Source of the DNA: an uncultured Pelagibacteraceae bacterium
GTDB taxonomy: Bacteria > Pseudomonadota > Alphaproteobacteria > Pelagibacterales > Pelagibacteraceae
Direction: 5' to 3'
Length of the DNA: 64,000 nt
Assembly (NCBI GenBank): GCA_902610675.1
Contig: CACLWP010000003.1
Span: forward strand, 1-64,000
A program made the position numbers and the translations under genes. The notes under the pieces were generated by a model. It did not search any database. It saw only the letters and a program-made list of their open reading frames with translations, and was not told the origin of the DNA. Shown piece after piece: positions 51,155-61,120 of the stretch. The stretch's first letter is position 1, and each line of letters starts with the position of its first letter.

Positions 51155-52699
51155 TTAAAAGAAGCCTAATTTCTTTTCAGCATAAGAAACGTGTAAGTTC
51201 TTATTCTGTCTGTAATGATTAAGCATCATTTTATGAGTTTCTCTTCCAACTCCTGATTGTTTATAACCACCAAATGGCGAGTGTGCTGGATAAGCATGAT
51301 AACAATTTGTCCATACTATTCCTGCTTGTATCGCTCTACCCATTCTGTGAGCTATATTACCATTTCTAGTCCATACAGCAGCTCCCAAACCATAAAGAGT
51401 ATCATTAGCAATTTTTAATGCCTCTGCTTCATCTTTAAATTTGATCACTGATACAACTGGTCCAAAAATCTCTTCTTGAGAGATTCTCATCTTGTTGTTA
51501 GCTTCAAAAATAGTAGGTTGAATGTAGTTACCTTTTTCTAGGCCACTATTCAATTTAGCTTCACTTCCACCAGTTAGAACATTTGCACCCTCTTTCTTAC
51601 CAATATCTAAGAAAGATTTAATTTTCTCCATCTGTTCTACTGAGGCTTGAGCTCCAATCATAGTTTCCATTTTTAAAGGATTGTCTTGTACAACAGCTTT
51701 TGTTCTTGCAATAGCTCTTTCCATGAATTTATCATAGATAGACTCTTGAACTAACGCTCTACTTGGACAAGTACAAACCTCACCTTGGTTTAGATTAAAC
51801 ATTACAAAACCTTCTATACACTTATCAAAGAAGTCATCATCTTTTTCCATGATATCTTCAAAGAAAATGTTAGGAGATTTTCCACCTAATTCCAATGTAA
51901 TTGGAATTATGTTTTGTGCAGCATACTGCATGATTAATCTTCCAGTAGTTGTTTCACCAGTGAATGCAACCTTAGCAACCCTTTTAGAAGATGCTAGAGG
52001 CTTACCTGCTTCTAATCCAAAACCACTCACAATATTGACAACCCCTGGAGGTAATAAATCTCCAATAAGTTCCATCATTACCATGATTGATGCTGGTGTT
52101 TGCTCAGCTGGTTTTAAAACTGAACAATTTCCAGCAGCTAGTGCTGGTGCTAATTTCCATGTAGCCATCAATAATGGGAAATTCCATGGAACTATTTGAC
52201 CAACTACTCCTAGTGGTTCATGAAAGTTGTATGAGTATTGATTATTAGCTATTTCAGCAATAGATCCCTCTTCTGCTCTAATAACTCCAGCAAAATATCT
52301 CCAATGATCAACGACCAGTGGTAAATCTGCTGCCATACATTCTCTGATAGGTTTTCCATTATCTAAACATTCAGCAACTGCTAATAAGTTTAGATTTTTT
52401 TCTAAAACATCAGCGATCTTGTACAAGAGATTTGATCTTGTAGTGATGTCAGTTTTTCCCCACTCAACGAAAGCTGCGTGAGCTGCATCTAATGCTGCCT
52501 CAACGTCTTCTTCATTTGATCGTGCTACTGAACAGATTTTCTCATTAGAAATCGGGCTAACATTATCAAAATATTTACCAGATTTAGGCTCTACAAATTT
52601 TCCGTTAATGTAGTTTCCATACTTAGCTTTAAACGGAAATTTCACCTTTAAATGAGAAGTATCTAATACAGATGACACTTTCATTGCTTCTGCACTCAT
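51155..52699 (-). CDS. Aldehyde dehydrogenase, ExaC/acetaldehyde type
   Basis: 514 residues from the ATG at 52699, preceded by GAGGAG at 8 bases, which decides this start. The frame stays open 64 codons further upstream. [34 protein letters not shown] and [15 protein letters not shown] mark the cofactor site, general base and catalytic Cys. ITFE-type ending [20 protein letters not shown] matches acetaldehyde dehydrogenase II. With DUF779 downstream it probably oxidises acetaldehyde or another short aldehyde to the acid using NAD. Confidence 0.9.
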   Translation of the reverse strand: MSAEAMKVSSVLDTSHLKVKFPFKAKYGNYINGKFVEPKSGKYFDNVSPISNEKICSVARSNEEDVEAALDAAHAAFVEWGKTDITTRSNLLYKIADVLEKNLNLLAVAECLDNGKPIRECMAADLPLVVDHWRYFAGVIRAEEGSIAEIANNQYSYNFHEPLGVVGQIVPWNFPLLMATWKLAPALAAGNCSVLKPAEQTPASIMVMMELIGDLLPPGVVNIVSGFGLEAGKPLASSKRVAKVAFTGETTTGRLIMQYAAQNIIPITLELGGKSPNIFFEDIMEKDDDFFDKCIEGFVMFNLNQGEVCTCPSRALVQESIYDKFMERAIARTKAVVQDNPLKMETMIGAQASVEQMEKIKSFLDIGKKEGANVLTGGSEAKLNSGLEKGNYIQPTIFEANNKMRISQEEIFGPVVSVIKFKDEAEALKIANDTLYGLGAAVWTRNGNIAHRMGRAIQAGIVWTNCYHAYPAHSPFGGYKQSGVGRETHKMMLNHYRQNKNLHVSYAEKKLGFF

Positions 52700-52891
52700 T
52701 TTTTTTCTCCTCTTTTTTTTGTTAGTTAACTTTATGTTATTGTTTTTTCTAGATTTACTTAAACGTTTCTTGGTCGCAGACGTTTTGCGTCTAACTTTAC
52801 CTTTTGTTTTTAGTTTTTTTCTAGATGTTTTGACCAACATAATTTTTTTTTTGGTCTTTTTTTTTGCTATTTTTTTTCTTTTAATAGCCAT
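52700..52891 (-). other. In-frame Lys/Arg-rich upstream extension of the aldehyde dehydrogenase frame
   Basis: From an ATG at 52891 the frame is open into the enzyme and adds 64 residues, about half Lys or Arg ([16 protein letters not shown]; later [19 protein letters not shown]). No ribosome site precedes that ATG. The middle uses GC-containing codons (cgc, acg, gcg) unlike plain AT-rich spacer, which hints at real coding. It could be a histone-H1-like tail on a long isoform, a separate basic peptide read through, or chance in an A-rich leader. Confidence 0.4.
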
Positions 52892-53028
52892 TAGTTATTA
52901 AACTAGCAATCTTGATCAGTGTCTATTTCTTATAATTTAAATTTCTACTCAGGATTGTACAACTACTATATATTGTGTCTATAAATCAGGTGATTAATAT
53001 TTTTTTTTATGCAATTAGAGATTTCTAA

Positions 53029-53928
53029 ATGGATATAAATTTTTTTAAACAAACAAGAATTTTAGATGGTGGAATGGGTCAAGAACTCTTATCAAGAGGA
53101 ATGGAACCTAAAGGAAGTTTGTGGAGCGCAAGTGCCTTATTAAATGAGAATTATCATGATCTTTTGTTAAACGCCCATTTAGATTATATAAAAGCAGGCG
53201 CAGAGGTCATTGTTACAAATACATTTGCAACTAGAAGAGTTCGATTAAAAGAAAATAACATAGATAATAAGTTTGAATATTTAAATAAAAAAGCAGGAGA
53301 AATTGCAAAAAGAACAAAGGATTATTTTCCTAAAGTTTTAGTCGCTGGAGGATTGCCCCCTCAAAATTCAACTTATAAAGCTGACGATAGATCTGAGGGT
53401 GAGATAAAAACAGACTTTTTTAATCAGGCAAAAATATTAAATCCTTATGTAGATTTTTTTTATTTTGATGTTTTAAGTAGTTTAAAAGAAATAAAAATTG
53501 CGATTAATAGTATAGAAGAGTTCAATAAACCTTATTTGATAGGAGCACATATTTCTGAGGGCACCAAAATGCCAAGTGGAGAGCTAATTTCAGAATTGAA
53601 AAATATTTTTAAAAAAGAGAGAACACTTGGTGTGATTCTTTCATGTATTTCTCCAGAAAATTATGATTTAAATTTTAAAGAAATTAAAAATTTAGGTATT
53701 CCATTTGGTTTTAAGTTAAATGGATATTTAAAAACTGCACCATTAAATATTAACGATAAAAAAAATGATTACTTACAACCTAATAAGTTTTTAGGTAAAA
53801 GAGATGATTTATCCCCAGAAAAAATGTTTGAGTTTGTGAAAAAATTTAAGAATGAGGGTGCTACTATTTTAGGTGGATGCTGCGAAACAAGTCCAAAACA
53901 TATCAAAGCTTTCGCATCGCTTAAGTAA
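53029..53928 (+). CDS. Homocysteine S-methyltransferase family protein
   Basis: 299 residues, BHMT/MmuM-like barrel. The start RILDGGMGQELLSRG is diagnostic, and zinc ligands are in LSCISPENYD and LGGCCETSPKHI. It transfers a methyl group to homocysteine to make methionine; the donor may be S-methylmethionine, glycine betaine or DMSP. It fits the one-carbon and methyl-sulfur theme of the window. Convergent eight-base overlap with the EamA gene. Confidence 0.87.
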   Translation: MDINFFKQTRILDGGMGQELLSRGMEPKGSLWSASALLNENYHDLLLNAHLDYIKAGAEVIVTNTFATRRVRLKENNIDNKFEYLNKKAGEIAKRTKDYFPKVLVAGGLPPQNSTYKADDRSEGEIKTDFFNQAKILNPYVDFFYFDVLSSLKEIKIAINSIEEFNKPYLIGAHISEGTKMPSGELISELKNIFKKERTLGVILSCISPENYDLNFKEIKNLGIPFGFKLNGYLKTAPLNINDKKNDYLQPNKFLGKRDDLSPEKMFEFVKKFKNEGATILGGCCETSPKHIKAFASLK

Positions 53929-54808
53929 TTTTTTTATAATCTGCTTTTCTTACAAAATAAATACCAATCGAAACAGCAATTAAAGAAACTAAGACTTTTG
54001 TTGTAATTAATTCCTTTAAAAATATATAGCTTAAAATAGTGCCAAAAATAGGAATTAAATAAGACACTTGTGATTGAAAAATTAAGCCATTCTTTACTAA
54101 AATTCTAAATCTTAAAAGCCAAGCTATTCCGGTTGAAACAAGTCCTAAATAAACAACTGAAATAGTTGAATCTAATCTTGGTGATAAATTCCAGGGTTGT
54201 TCTATAAAACTGACAAGTGGTATCAAAATAATCGTTGCCCAAATTAATATAGAGCCAGTTACGTTTTCATTCTTCTTTTTACTTATTTTTAAAGTTAAAA
54301 CACCACCAATTACATAACAGGTAGAACCTAATAGTATTAATAAAGCAGATATAAAGTTATTCTCATCAATCAATAAATTATCTGAAAATAGATAAAGGAT
54401 ACCAGAAAAACCGATCAAAATTCCAAAGGTTTTAATAAAGTTGAACTTCTCATTTTTTGTATAAAAATGACCCAATACAGTAGAGCTTAAGGGTGTAGTA
54501 GACATTAAAATTGCTGCTAGATTACTTTGAACTGATTTGATTCCATAAGCGATAAGAAAAAAAGGTGCAACTAGATTTATAAAACCTATTAAGGCAAACC
54601 AGTACCAATCTTTTGAAAATGCTTCTATCTTTATATCCTTACAGTAACAAAGTATTAAAACGGGTATAGCTCCAAAAAAAACTCTTAAAAAAGCAATTGT
54701 TACTGGTCCAAATGAATAAGTTGCAATTTTAATATTAAAAAAAGCTGAAGCCCAAATTAGTGCTAAAAGAACTAGTAATAAATAATCTAATAATTTTGGC
54801 TGTGTCAT
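53921..54808 (-). CDS. EamA/DMT-family transporter
   Basis: 295 residues with ten hydrophobic helices in two repeats. LLVLLALIWASAFFNIKIAT starts the first EamA unit and ILLGSTCYVIGGVLTLKISK the second. It is a metabolite or drug exporter/importer of unknown substrate in the inner membrane. Its start overlaps the YbaK gene by four bases, so the two are coupled. Confidence 0.88.
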   Translation of the reverse strand: MTQPKLLDYLLLVLLALIWASAFFNIKIATYSFGPVTIAFLRVFFGAIPVLILCYCKDIKIEAFSKDWYWFALIGFINLVAPFFLIAYGIKSVQSNLAAILMSTTPLSSTVLGHFYTKNEKFNFIKTFGILIGFSGILYLFSDNLLIDENNFISALLILLGSTCYVIGGVLTLKISKKKNENVTGSILIWATIILIPLVSFIEQPWNLSPRLDSTISVVYLGLVSTGIAWLLRFRILVKNGLIFQSQVSYLIPIFGTILSYIFLKELITTKVLVSLIAVSIGIYFVRKADYKKIT

Positions 54809-55284
54809 TCTACTAATTCTTTGATTGATCCTTTGGTAATTTTACTCAAGTCCTCAAAGCTAATTTTAAATATACAGTTAGGATGACCAGCTGCAGCAAA
54901 TAATTGCTTAAATCTATTTAAAGAAAGATCTATTAAAATATCAATTTTGTTTGAATGACCAATTGGTGATACACCCCCTATAGTAAAACCTGTAACATTT
55001 TTAACATCATCAGCTGAAGCCATGGATACATCTTTCATATTCAAAATTTTTTTAATCTTATTAAGTGAGGCTTTTTTATCTCCAGCTACAAGACATAAAG
55101 TAAAGTTTTTCTCAGTTTTAAAAAGTAAACTTTTGACAATTGCACCAACTTCACAATTTAAAGATTTAGCAGCTTCAAGAGCAGTCCTTGCTGAACTCTT
55201 TAAAACAATTACCTCAGAATTTGTGTCAAATTCACTCAATATTTTCTGAACTCTTTGTACTGGTTCTTTGTCCATTAATGTCAT
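54805..55284 (-). CDS. YbaK/EbsC-type aminoacyl-tRNA deacylase
   Basis: 159 residues. The core motifs SLNCEVGAIVKSLLFK, LVAGDKKASLNKI and TIGGVSPIGH match the prolyl-tRNA editing domain family. It likely hydrolyses mischarged Cys- or Ala-tRNA(Pro). Free-standing domain length is normal. It is divergent from glnA across 141 bp. Confidence 0.88.
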   Translation of the reverse strand: MTLMDKEPVQRVQKILSEFDTNSEVIVLKSSARTALEAAKSLNCEVGAIVKSLLFKTEKNFTLCLVAGDKKASLNKIKKILNMKDVSMASADDVKNVTGFTIGGVSPIGHSNKIDILIDLSLNRFKQLFAAAGHPNCIFKISFEDLSKITKGSIKELVE

Positions 55285-55425
55285 TATTCAACTTATGAGT
55301 GTTAGTTTTTTTTTAAGTTTAATTGTAAACTCATGTGAATACTGCATAGGTGATATAAAGTAAAAGAACATTATTTAACAGTCTTTATTTGATATCACAA
55401 GGTCCAGTATTATAAAGGAGACAAC

Positions 55426-56832
55426 ATGAGTTCAAACGATGTATTAAAAACTATCAAAGATAAAGACATTGAATACGTAGACTTAAGATTTACTGATCCT
55501 AGAGGTAAATTACAACATGTAACCATGGATGCAAAGATGGTCGATGATGAAATGTTAAACGAAGGAATTTTTTTTGATGGATCATCAATTGCAGGTTGGA
55601 AAGCAATTAACGAGTCTGACATGATCCTTAAACCAGATACATCAAGAGCAATCGTAGATCCATTTACATCTCATAATACATTGAACCTATTTTGTGATAT
55701 TTTAGATGCAATAAAAAAAGATCCTTATGAGAGAGATCCAAGAGGTACAGCAAAAAAAGCTGAGGCTTACTTAAAAAGTTCAGGTATTGGAGATAAAGCA
55801 TTTTTTGGTCCTGAGGCAGAATTTTTTGTATTCGATGATGTAAGATTTAAAAATGATATGAATGAAACTGGATTTAAAATAGATAGTAAGGAAGGTCCTT
55901 ACAATACCGGTAAAGAATATGAAAATGGAAATTTAGGTCATAGACCAGGGATTAAAGGTGGTTATTTTCCTGTTCCACCGGTTGATAGTGAACAAGACAT
56001 GAGAAGCGAATATTTAAAAGCCATGAAAGAAATGGGTATTAAGGTAGAGAAACACCACCATGAGGTTGCACCAAGTCAACACGAGCTTGGAATGTACTTT
56101 GGAACTCTTGTAGATCAAGCTGATAACTTGCAACTTTATAAATATGCTGTTCACATGGTTTCTAACTCATTTGGTAAAACGGCTACATTTATGCCAAAGC
56201 CTGTTAAGGGTGATAATGGTTCAGGTATGCACGTTCACCAGTCAATTTGGAAAGGTGATACTGCATTATTTTCTGGTGACAAATATGCAGGATTGTCTGA
56301 TACAGCTTTAAACTACATAGGTGGAATTTTAAAACATGCGAAAGCAATTAACGCTTTTTCAAATGCTACAACGAATAGTTACAAAAGACTAATCCCAGGA
56401 TTTGAAGCTCCAGTTTTATTAGCTTATTCAGCAAGAAACAGATCGGCATCTTGTAGAATTCCCATTACTTTGAGCAAAAAGGCCGCTAGATGTGAAATTA
56501 GATTTGGTGATGCAGCTGGAAACCCTTATTTAACTTTTGCTGCAATGTTAATGGCTGGCTTAGATGGGATTAAAAATAAAATTGATCCAGGTAAATCATT
56601 TGATAAAGACCTTTATGCATTGTCTGAGGACGAAGTTAAAAAAATCCCTACTGTTTGTGGATCTTTAAGAGAAGCAATGGAAAGTCTTGATAAAGATAGA
56701 GATTTCCTAAAACAAGGTAATGTATTTACTGATGATCAAATTGATGCTTACATCGCATTAAAATATGAGGAAATTCATAATTTCGAACATACTCCACATC
56801 CAATTGAATTTGAAATGTATTATAGCTGTTAA
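55426..56832 (+). CDS. glnA: Glutamine synthetase, type I
   Basis: 468 residues, full-length [49 protein letters not shown], and [10 protein letters not shown] are the metal, ATP and substrate sites. Tyr397 in [10 protein letters not shown] is exactly at the adenylylation position of GSI-beta, so control by GlnE is possible. It assimilates ammonium, including that released by taurine transamination and Ald. AAAGGAG precedes the start at 5 bases; the 141-bp upstream region shows no riboswitch that I can recognise. Confidence 0.97.
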   Translation: MSSNDVLKTIKDKDIEYVDLRFTDPRGKLQHVTMDAKMVDDEMLNEGIFFDGSSIAGWKAINESDMILKPDTSRAIVDPFTSHNTLNLFCDILDAIKKDPYERDPRGTAKKAEAYLKSSGIGDKAFFGPEAEFFVFDDVRFKNDMNETGFKIDSKEGPYNTGKEYENGNLGHRPGIKGGYFPVPPVDSEQDMRSEYLKAMKEMGIKVEKHHHEVAPSQHELGMYFGTLVDQADNLQLYKYAVHMVSNSFGKTATFMPKPVKGDNGSGMHVHQSIWKGDTALFSGDKYAGLSDTALNYIGGILKHAKAINAFSNATTNSYKRLIPGFEAPVLLAYSARNRSASCRIPITLSKKAARCEIRFGDAAGNPYLTFAAMLMAGLDGIKNKIDPGKSFDKDLYALSEDEVKKIPTVCGSLREAMESLDKDRDFLKQGNVFTDDQIDAYIALKYEEIHNFEHTPHPIEFEMYYSC

Positions 56833-57161
56833 ACCTTAAAGGATTCTCCGCAGCCACACCTTTCAGTCTCGTTAGGATTGTTAAAAACAAATGTAGAGGA
56901 AAAATCCTCTTTTTTATAATCCATTTCTGTGCCTAAAAGATACATAACTGCAGCTGCATCAATGTAGACCTTTACTCCTTTGTCTTCAATCAACTCGTCA
57001 GTAGGATTGACCTCTTTTGAATATTCCATCACGTATGACATGCCTGCACAGCCGCCTGATTTTACGGAAACTCTCACACCAACAGCATTTTTTTCAGCAT
57101 TAGTCATGATTTCTTTTATTCTTGAAGCGGCATTGTCACTTAATTTAATTATTTGACCCAT
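56829..57161 (-). CDS. A-type Fe-S carrier (ErpA/SufA/IscA family)
   Basis: 110 residues. The three conserved cysteines are in [11 protein letters not shown] and the C-terminal CGCGESF. It carries Fe-S clusters from SufBCD to target proteins. It is the last gene of the minus-strand suf operon; its start abuts the SufT stop. ErpA, SufA and IscA cannot be separated by sequence alone. Its end overlaps glnA by TTAA. Confidence 0.92.
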   Translation of the reverse strand: MGQIIKLSDNAASRIKEIMTNAEKNAVGVRVSVKSGGCAGMSYVMEYSKEVNPTDELIEDKGVKVYIDAAAVMYLLGTEMDYKKEDFSSTFVFNNPNETERCGCGESFKV

Positions 57162-57457
57162 TATAAATTTAACTCCAATTTAGCAGCATCTGACATCATA
57201 TCTTTAGTCCATGGTGGATCCCAAACTAGTTGGAGATCTACATCATCTATTCCCTCTACTTGCATTGCGCCTTCTTTTACCTCTTTAGGTAAACTTTCAG
57301 CTACTGGACAATTTGGGGTTGTTAGTGTCATCTTAATTTCAGCCTTACTACCATCTACTTTAATATCATAAATTAATCCAAGTTCATATATATTCACTGG
57401 TAATTCTGGATCGTAGATTTTTCTGATTTCTTCAATTATTCTATTTTTAACATCCAT
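57161..57457 (-). CDS. sufT: SufT-like DUF59/MIP18 Fe-S assembly protein
   Basis: 98 residues. IYDPELPVNIYELGLIYDI and TLTTPNCPVAESLP, with its single conserved Cys, define the DUF59 family. SufT helps deliver or mature Fe-S clusters. Position between the SufU-like and A-type carrier genes is the usual alphaproteobacterial order. Confidence 0.92.
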   Translation of the reverse strand: MDVKNRIIEEIRKIYDPELPVNIYELGLIYDIKVDGSKAEIKMTLTTPNCPVAESLPKEVKEGAMQVEGIDDVDLQLVWDPPWTKDMMSDAAKLELNL

Positions 57458-57459
57458 AA

Positions 57460-57924
57460 TTAATTTTCTGTGCTGATTTCTTTTCCATCATTTTCCATCG
57501 CCGACACTAAAGTGTGCCATGATAAGGTAGCACATTTAACTCGCATAGGATATTGTTTCACGCCTGATAAACACATCAATTTTGTTTTATCATCTTCTTT
57601 TAAAATCTTATTTTTAAGTTCAGGATTTTCTTTAATCATTCCTAAAAAATCTTCAATTATTTCTTTAGCCTCATTATCGCTTTTTCCTTTAATTAAATCT
57701 GTCATTATAGAAGCGGATGCCATTGATATTGCACATCCACTTCCTTCGAAAGAAATATCCTCTACTTTTCTTTGTTCATTTAATTTTAAATACACATGTA
57801 CATTATCTCCACATAATGGATTATTTCCTTTTGCATCTTTGTTAAAATTTTCTGTTTTTCCTAAATTTCTAGGATTTTTTCCATGCTCTAAAATTAATTC
57901 TTGATATAATTCTTTTAAGTTCAT
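57460..57924 (-). CDS. sufU: SufU-type Fe-S scaffold/zinc-dependent sulfur acceptor
   Basis: 154 residues. Cysteines in NPLCGDNVHVY, EGSGCAISMAS and VKCATLSWHTL are the NifU_N set; the insert before the third Cys (LMCLSGVKQYPMRV) marks SufU rather than IscU. It accepts persulfide sulfur from SufS. Its start overlaps the sufS stop by four bases. Confidence 0.9.
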   Translation of the reverse strand: MNLKELYQELILEHGKNPRNLGKTENFNKDAKGNNPLCGDNVHVYLKLNEQRKVEDISFEGSGCAISMASASIMTDLIKGKSDNEAKEIIEDFLGMIKENPELKNKILKEDDKTKLMCLSGVKQYPMRVKCATLSWHTLVSAMENDGKEISTEN

Positions 57925-59141
57925 TTTAAGTCAAAAATTTTTTTACAATTATTAATACCTTCATTTAATTTGTCTAAATCATCTTTAGTATTATAAACTC
58001 CCAATGATGCCCGCGCACTTGCGGGTATACCTAATTTGTCATGAAGTATTTGACAGCAATGATGACCCGCTCTTATAGCAACTCCAGTTTCATCCAGGAT
58101 TGTTGCAATGTCATGTGGATGAACTCCTTCTACAGTAAAAGACAAAACTCCACCACGCTCTTTTGGATTTCCAATTAGTTTCACAGAATTATTTTTTTTT
58201 AAAATTTCTTGGCCGTATTCAATTAATTCTTTTTCATGTTTAATTATATTTTCAATTCCTATGCTTTCTAAAAATTTTATTGATTGATCAAAAGCTATGA
58301 CTTGAGCTGTAGCCATTGTTCCAGCTTCATACTTATTTGGAAGTTCTCCATAAGAGATTCTATCTTTTTTAACTTCATTTATCATTCCTCCACCTCCTTG
58401 GTAAGGTGGTAGTTGCTCTAGCCATTTCTTTTTTCCATACAAAACTCCAAGACCTGTTGGACCGTACATCTTGTGACACGATATTGCATAAAAATCACAA
58501 TCTAGATCCTGCATATCCAATTTTAAATGTGGGCCTCCTTGGCAACCATCTACTACAACAACAATTCCTTTTGAGTGTGCTAATTGGGTTATCTCTTTTA
58601 TTGGTAAAACTGCACCAGTAACATTAGACAAATGTGTTATAGCTATTACTTTAGTTTTATCTGTAATTTCTTTCTCTATATTTTCAATTGGAATGTCTCC
58701 ATCTTCATTTATCTCTGCAAACTTTATTTTAATATTTTTAGATTTTCTTAAAAAATGCCACGGAACATAATTTGAATGATGCTCTAGCTCTGTAATTAAA
58801 ATTTCATCATTTGGTTCCAAGATTGCTTGACCTAAAGTATTAGCGACCAAATTTAAAGCCTCTGTAGCACCTTTAGTGAATACAATTTCATTTTTATCTT
58901 TTGCATTTATATATTTTTGTACAGAAGTCCTAGTATTTTCATACAAATTAGTAGCTGCAACGGCCAAATAATGAATACTTCTACCTACATTTGAAAATTG
59001 TTTGGAATAAAAATCATTTATTCTATCAAGAACTACTTTAGGTTTTTGAGAGGAGTTAGCGCTATCTAAATAAACTAAATCATTGTTTTGAATTTTTTCA
59101 TCAAAAATTGGAAATTCTTTTCTAATGTTATCTATATTCAT
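57921..59141 (-). CDS. sufS: Cysteine desulfurase SufS
   Basis: 406 residues. The PLP Lys is in SCHKMYGPTGLG and the catalytic Cys in RAGHHCCQILHD, the class II SufS pattern. It removes sulfur from cysteine as a persulfide for SufU and SufBCD. Four-base overlaps at both ends. The extra Cys beside the catalytic one (HHCCQ) is seen in some homologues. Confidence 0.95.
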   Translation of the reverse strand: MNIDNIRKEFPIFDEKIQNNDLVYLDSANSSQKPKVVLDRINDFYSKQFSNVGRSIHYLAVAATNLYENTRTSVQKYINAKDKNEIVFTKGATEALNLVANTLGQAILEPNDEILITELEHHSNYVPWHFLRKSKNIKIKFAEINEDGDIPIENIEKEITDKTKVIAITHLSNVTGAVLPIKEITQLAHSKGIVVVVDGCQGGPHLKLDMQDLDCDFYAISCHKMYGPTGLGVLYGKKKWLEQLPPYQGGGGMINEVKKDRISYGELPNKYEAGTMATAQVIAFDQSIKFLESIGIENIIKHEKELIEYGQEILKKNNSVKLIGNPKERGGVLSFTVEGVHPHDIATILDETGVAIRAGHHCCQILHDKLGIPASARASLGVYNTKDDLDKLNEGINNCKKIFDLK

Positions 59142-60385
59142 TCTTTAACCCCAATAATATTTTTAATTAAGTTCCTTATCTCAGAGTCAGTGATTTTTTC
59201 GATAACATTTAGTAAAAACCCATTTATCAAAAGTTCTTTTGATTGTTGGTAACTTAAACCACGAGACATTAAATAAAAGATTGAGTCTTCATTTAAACTT
59301 CCTGATGCTGATCCGTGAGAGCATTTTACATCGTCAGCATAAATTTCTAATTCTGGTTTTGCATTAAACTCTGATGTTTCATCTAGCAATATTGCTTTGC
59401 TTAATTGATACCCATCAGTTTTTTGAGCTTTTGAACTTACAAATATTCTTCCTTGATATACAGACTTTGAATTTTTTCCTAGAACACTTTTAATAAGTTG
59501 ATAACTTTTTGTGTTCTCTACTAAATGGTTGATTGTAGTTCTAATTTCGTGTTGTTGATTTTCTTTCAAGGAGAAAATACCATTAATAAATGCAGAGGAA
59601 TACTCACCATTTAAATTACAATTAATTTCATTTTTTATATAATCTGAACCAGCGGATAATATAAATGTTTCTGAAACACTGTTATTGTTCTGTTCAATAT
59701 TGTTAAAAGAGTATTTTAAATTATTATTTCTAAATTTATCAATTTTATAGTTTTTGAGGATCGAGTTACTTTCTAAATTGAAATTATAAAAAATATTAAT
59801 AAAGTTTTTCGCTGTGTTATTGGAAAAATAATCAATAAGTTTTAGACAACTATTTTCACCTAATTCAAAATCTAATCTCAAATTGATATTGGTTGACTTT
59901 ATTTTATCATCTGTTGAGTGATAAATAATTAGAGGTTTCTTTAGAGAATAATTTTTTTTGATTAAAATTTTAAATATTTTATCAGTAAATGCACTATTTA
60001 AATCAATTAATGAATTTTCACAATCAAAAGATATATCTTTTTTAGTTTCATCAATTATTTCAATTTTATTTTGGTCTTCTAAATTAAAATCAATTTTTTC
60101 AATTCTTCCATTTATAAAAATAATCTTATTATGCTCCAAACCATCAACAAAAATAGATGGATCAATTTTGTTAGATTGAGAATAATCATTGAAAAAACTT
60201 AAGTCGCTAATATTCTTTTTGATGATCTGACTAATATCTAAAAACTTCCAGTCTTCTTGCTTTCTATTTGGAAAACCCTTTTTTTTAAAATTATCTAAAA
60301 AAATTTTTTTAAACCGAATCTCCTCATTAGAAAGATTTGAAGTTTTTACTATTTTATCAAAATCTGACTGTAGTTGTTCACTCAT
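59138..60385 (-). CDS. sufD: Fe-S assembly protein SufD
   Basis: 415 residues. The C-terminal ADDVKCSHGSASGSLNEDSI carries the His of the SufB-SufD interface and FYLMSRGLSYQQSKELLING is the family end. The N-terminal half is divergent and Asn/Ser-rich. It pairs with SufB and SufC in the scaffold that builds clusters. It is shorter than SufB but otherwise normal. Confidence 0.93.
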   Translation of the reverse strand: MSEQLQSDFDKIVKTSNLSNEEIRFKKIFLDNFKKKGFPNRKQEDWKFLDISQIIKKNISDLSFFNDYSQSNKIDPSIFVDGLEHNKIIFINGRIEKIDFNLEDQNKIEIIDETKKDISFDCENSLIDLNSAFTDKIFKILIKKNYSLKKPLIIYHSTDDKIKSTNINLRLDFELGENSCLKLIDYFSNNTAKNFINIFYNFNLESNSILKNYKIDKFRNNNLKYSFNNIEQNNNSVSETFILSAGSDYIKNEINCNLNGEYSSAFINGIFSLKENQQHEIRTTINHLVENTKSYQLIKSVLGKNSKSVYQGRIFVSSKAQKTDGYQLSKAILLDETSEFNAKPELEIYADDVKCSHGSASGSLNEDSIFYLMSRGLSYQQSKELLINGFLLNVIEKITDSEIRNLIKNIIGVKE

Positions 60386-61120
60386 TTAATTAAAACTTTC
60401 GTATCCTTTTTTCTCTAACTCGATTGCTAATTCTGGACCACCAGATCTTATTATCTTTCCATTCATTAGAACATGAACAAAGTCAGGTTTAATGTAATCT
60501 AACAATCTTTGATAATGGGTTATTATTAGAAAAGAATTATCTTTATTTCTTAATGTATTAACTCCATCTGCAACAATTTTAAGCGCATCTATGTCTAAGC
60601 CTGAGTCTGTCTCATCCAAAATTGATAGTTTTGGAGCTAACATAGACATTTGTAAAATTTCATTTTTCTTTTTTTCTCCACCTGAAAACCCAACATTTAA
60701 TTGTCTATTCAGTTTTTCCTCATCAAATTTTAATTCCTTAGATTTTTCTTTAACAAGTTTTAAAAATTCAATTGCGTCTAATTCCTTTTCACCTCTTGCT
60801 TTTCTGATTGCATTCAAAGATGTTTTTAGAAAAATATTTGTATTTACACCTGGAATTTCTAATGGATATTGGAAAGCTAAAAAAATTCCTTTATGCGCTC
60901 TTTCTTCTGTCTCAAGATCAAATAAATTTTTATTTTCAAATAAGATCTCACCTGATACCTCGTAACCTTTCTTTCCTGATAGAATATTAGATAATGTGCT
61001 TTTTCCTGATCCGTTTGGGCCCATAATTGCGTGAACTTCGCCAGGATTAATATTCAATGAAAAACCCTTTAATATCGATTTATTTTCAACATTCGCATTT
61101 AAGTTACTTATTTTAAGCAT
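60386..61120 (-). CDS. sufC: Fe-S assembly ATPase SufC
   Basis: 244 residues, ABC-type ATPase. Walker A GPNGSGKSTLSN, signature VGFSGGEKKKNEI and the SufC-specific Walker B LSILDETDSGLDIDALK are all present. It drives conformational change of SufBD. Abuts sufD by one base and shares one base with sufB. Confidence 0.96.
   Translation of the reverse strand: MLKISNLNANVENKSILKGFSLNINPGEVHAIMGPNGSGKSTLSNILSGKKGYEVSGEILFENKNLFDLETEERAHKGIFLAFQYPLEIPGVNTNIFLKTSLNAIRKARGEKELDAIEFLKLVKEKSKELKFDEEKLNRQLNVGFSGGEKKKNEILQMSMLAPKLSILDETDSGLDIDALKIVADGVNTLRNKDNSFLIITHYQRLLDYIKPDFVHVLMNGKIIRSGGPELAIELEKKGYESFN

Noticed and set aside
51849-52199. 116-codon plus-strand frame opposite the aldehyde dehydrogenase
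   Set aside because: Antisense to conserved enzyme core; composition follows the complementary codons.
52892-53028. SAM-responsive riboswitch upstream of the homocysteine methyltransferase gene
   Set aside because: SAR11 bhmT-like genes can have SAM-V riboswitches, so I looked, but no pseudoknot-type stem pairs or conserved boxes could be seen in the 137-bp region.
55285-55425. Riboswitch or sigma-54 promoter upstream of glnA
   Set aside because: No GG-N10-GC element and no conserved glutamine-riboswitch core was visible; TTGATA-16-TATAAA near 55389-55416 overlaps the ribosome site and would leave almost no leader.
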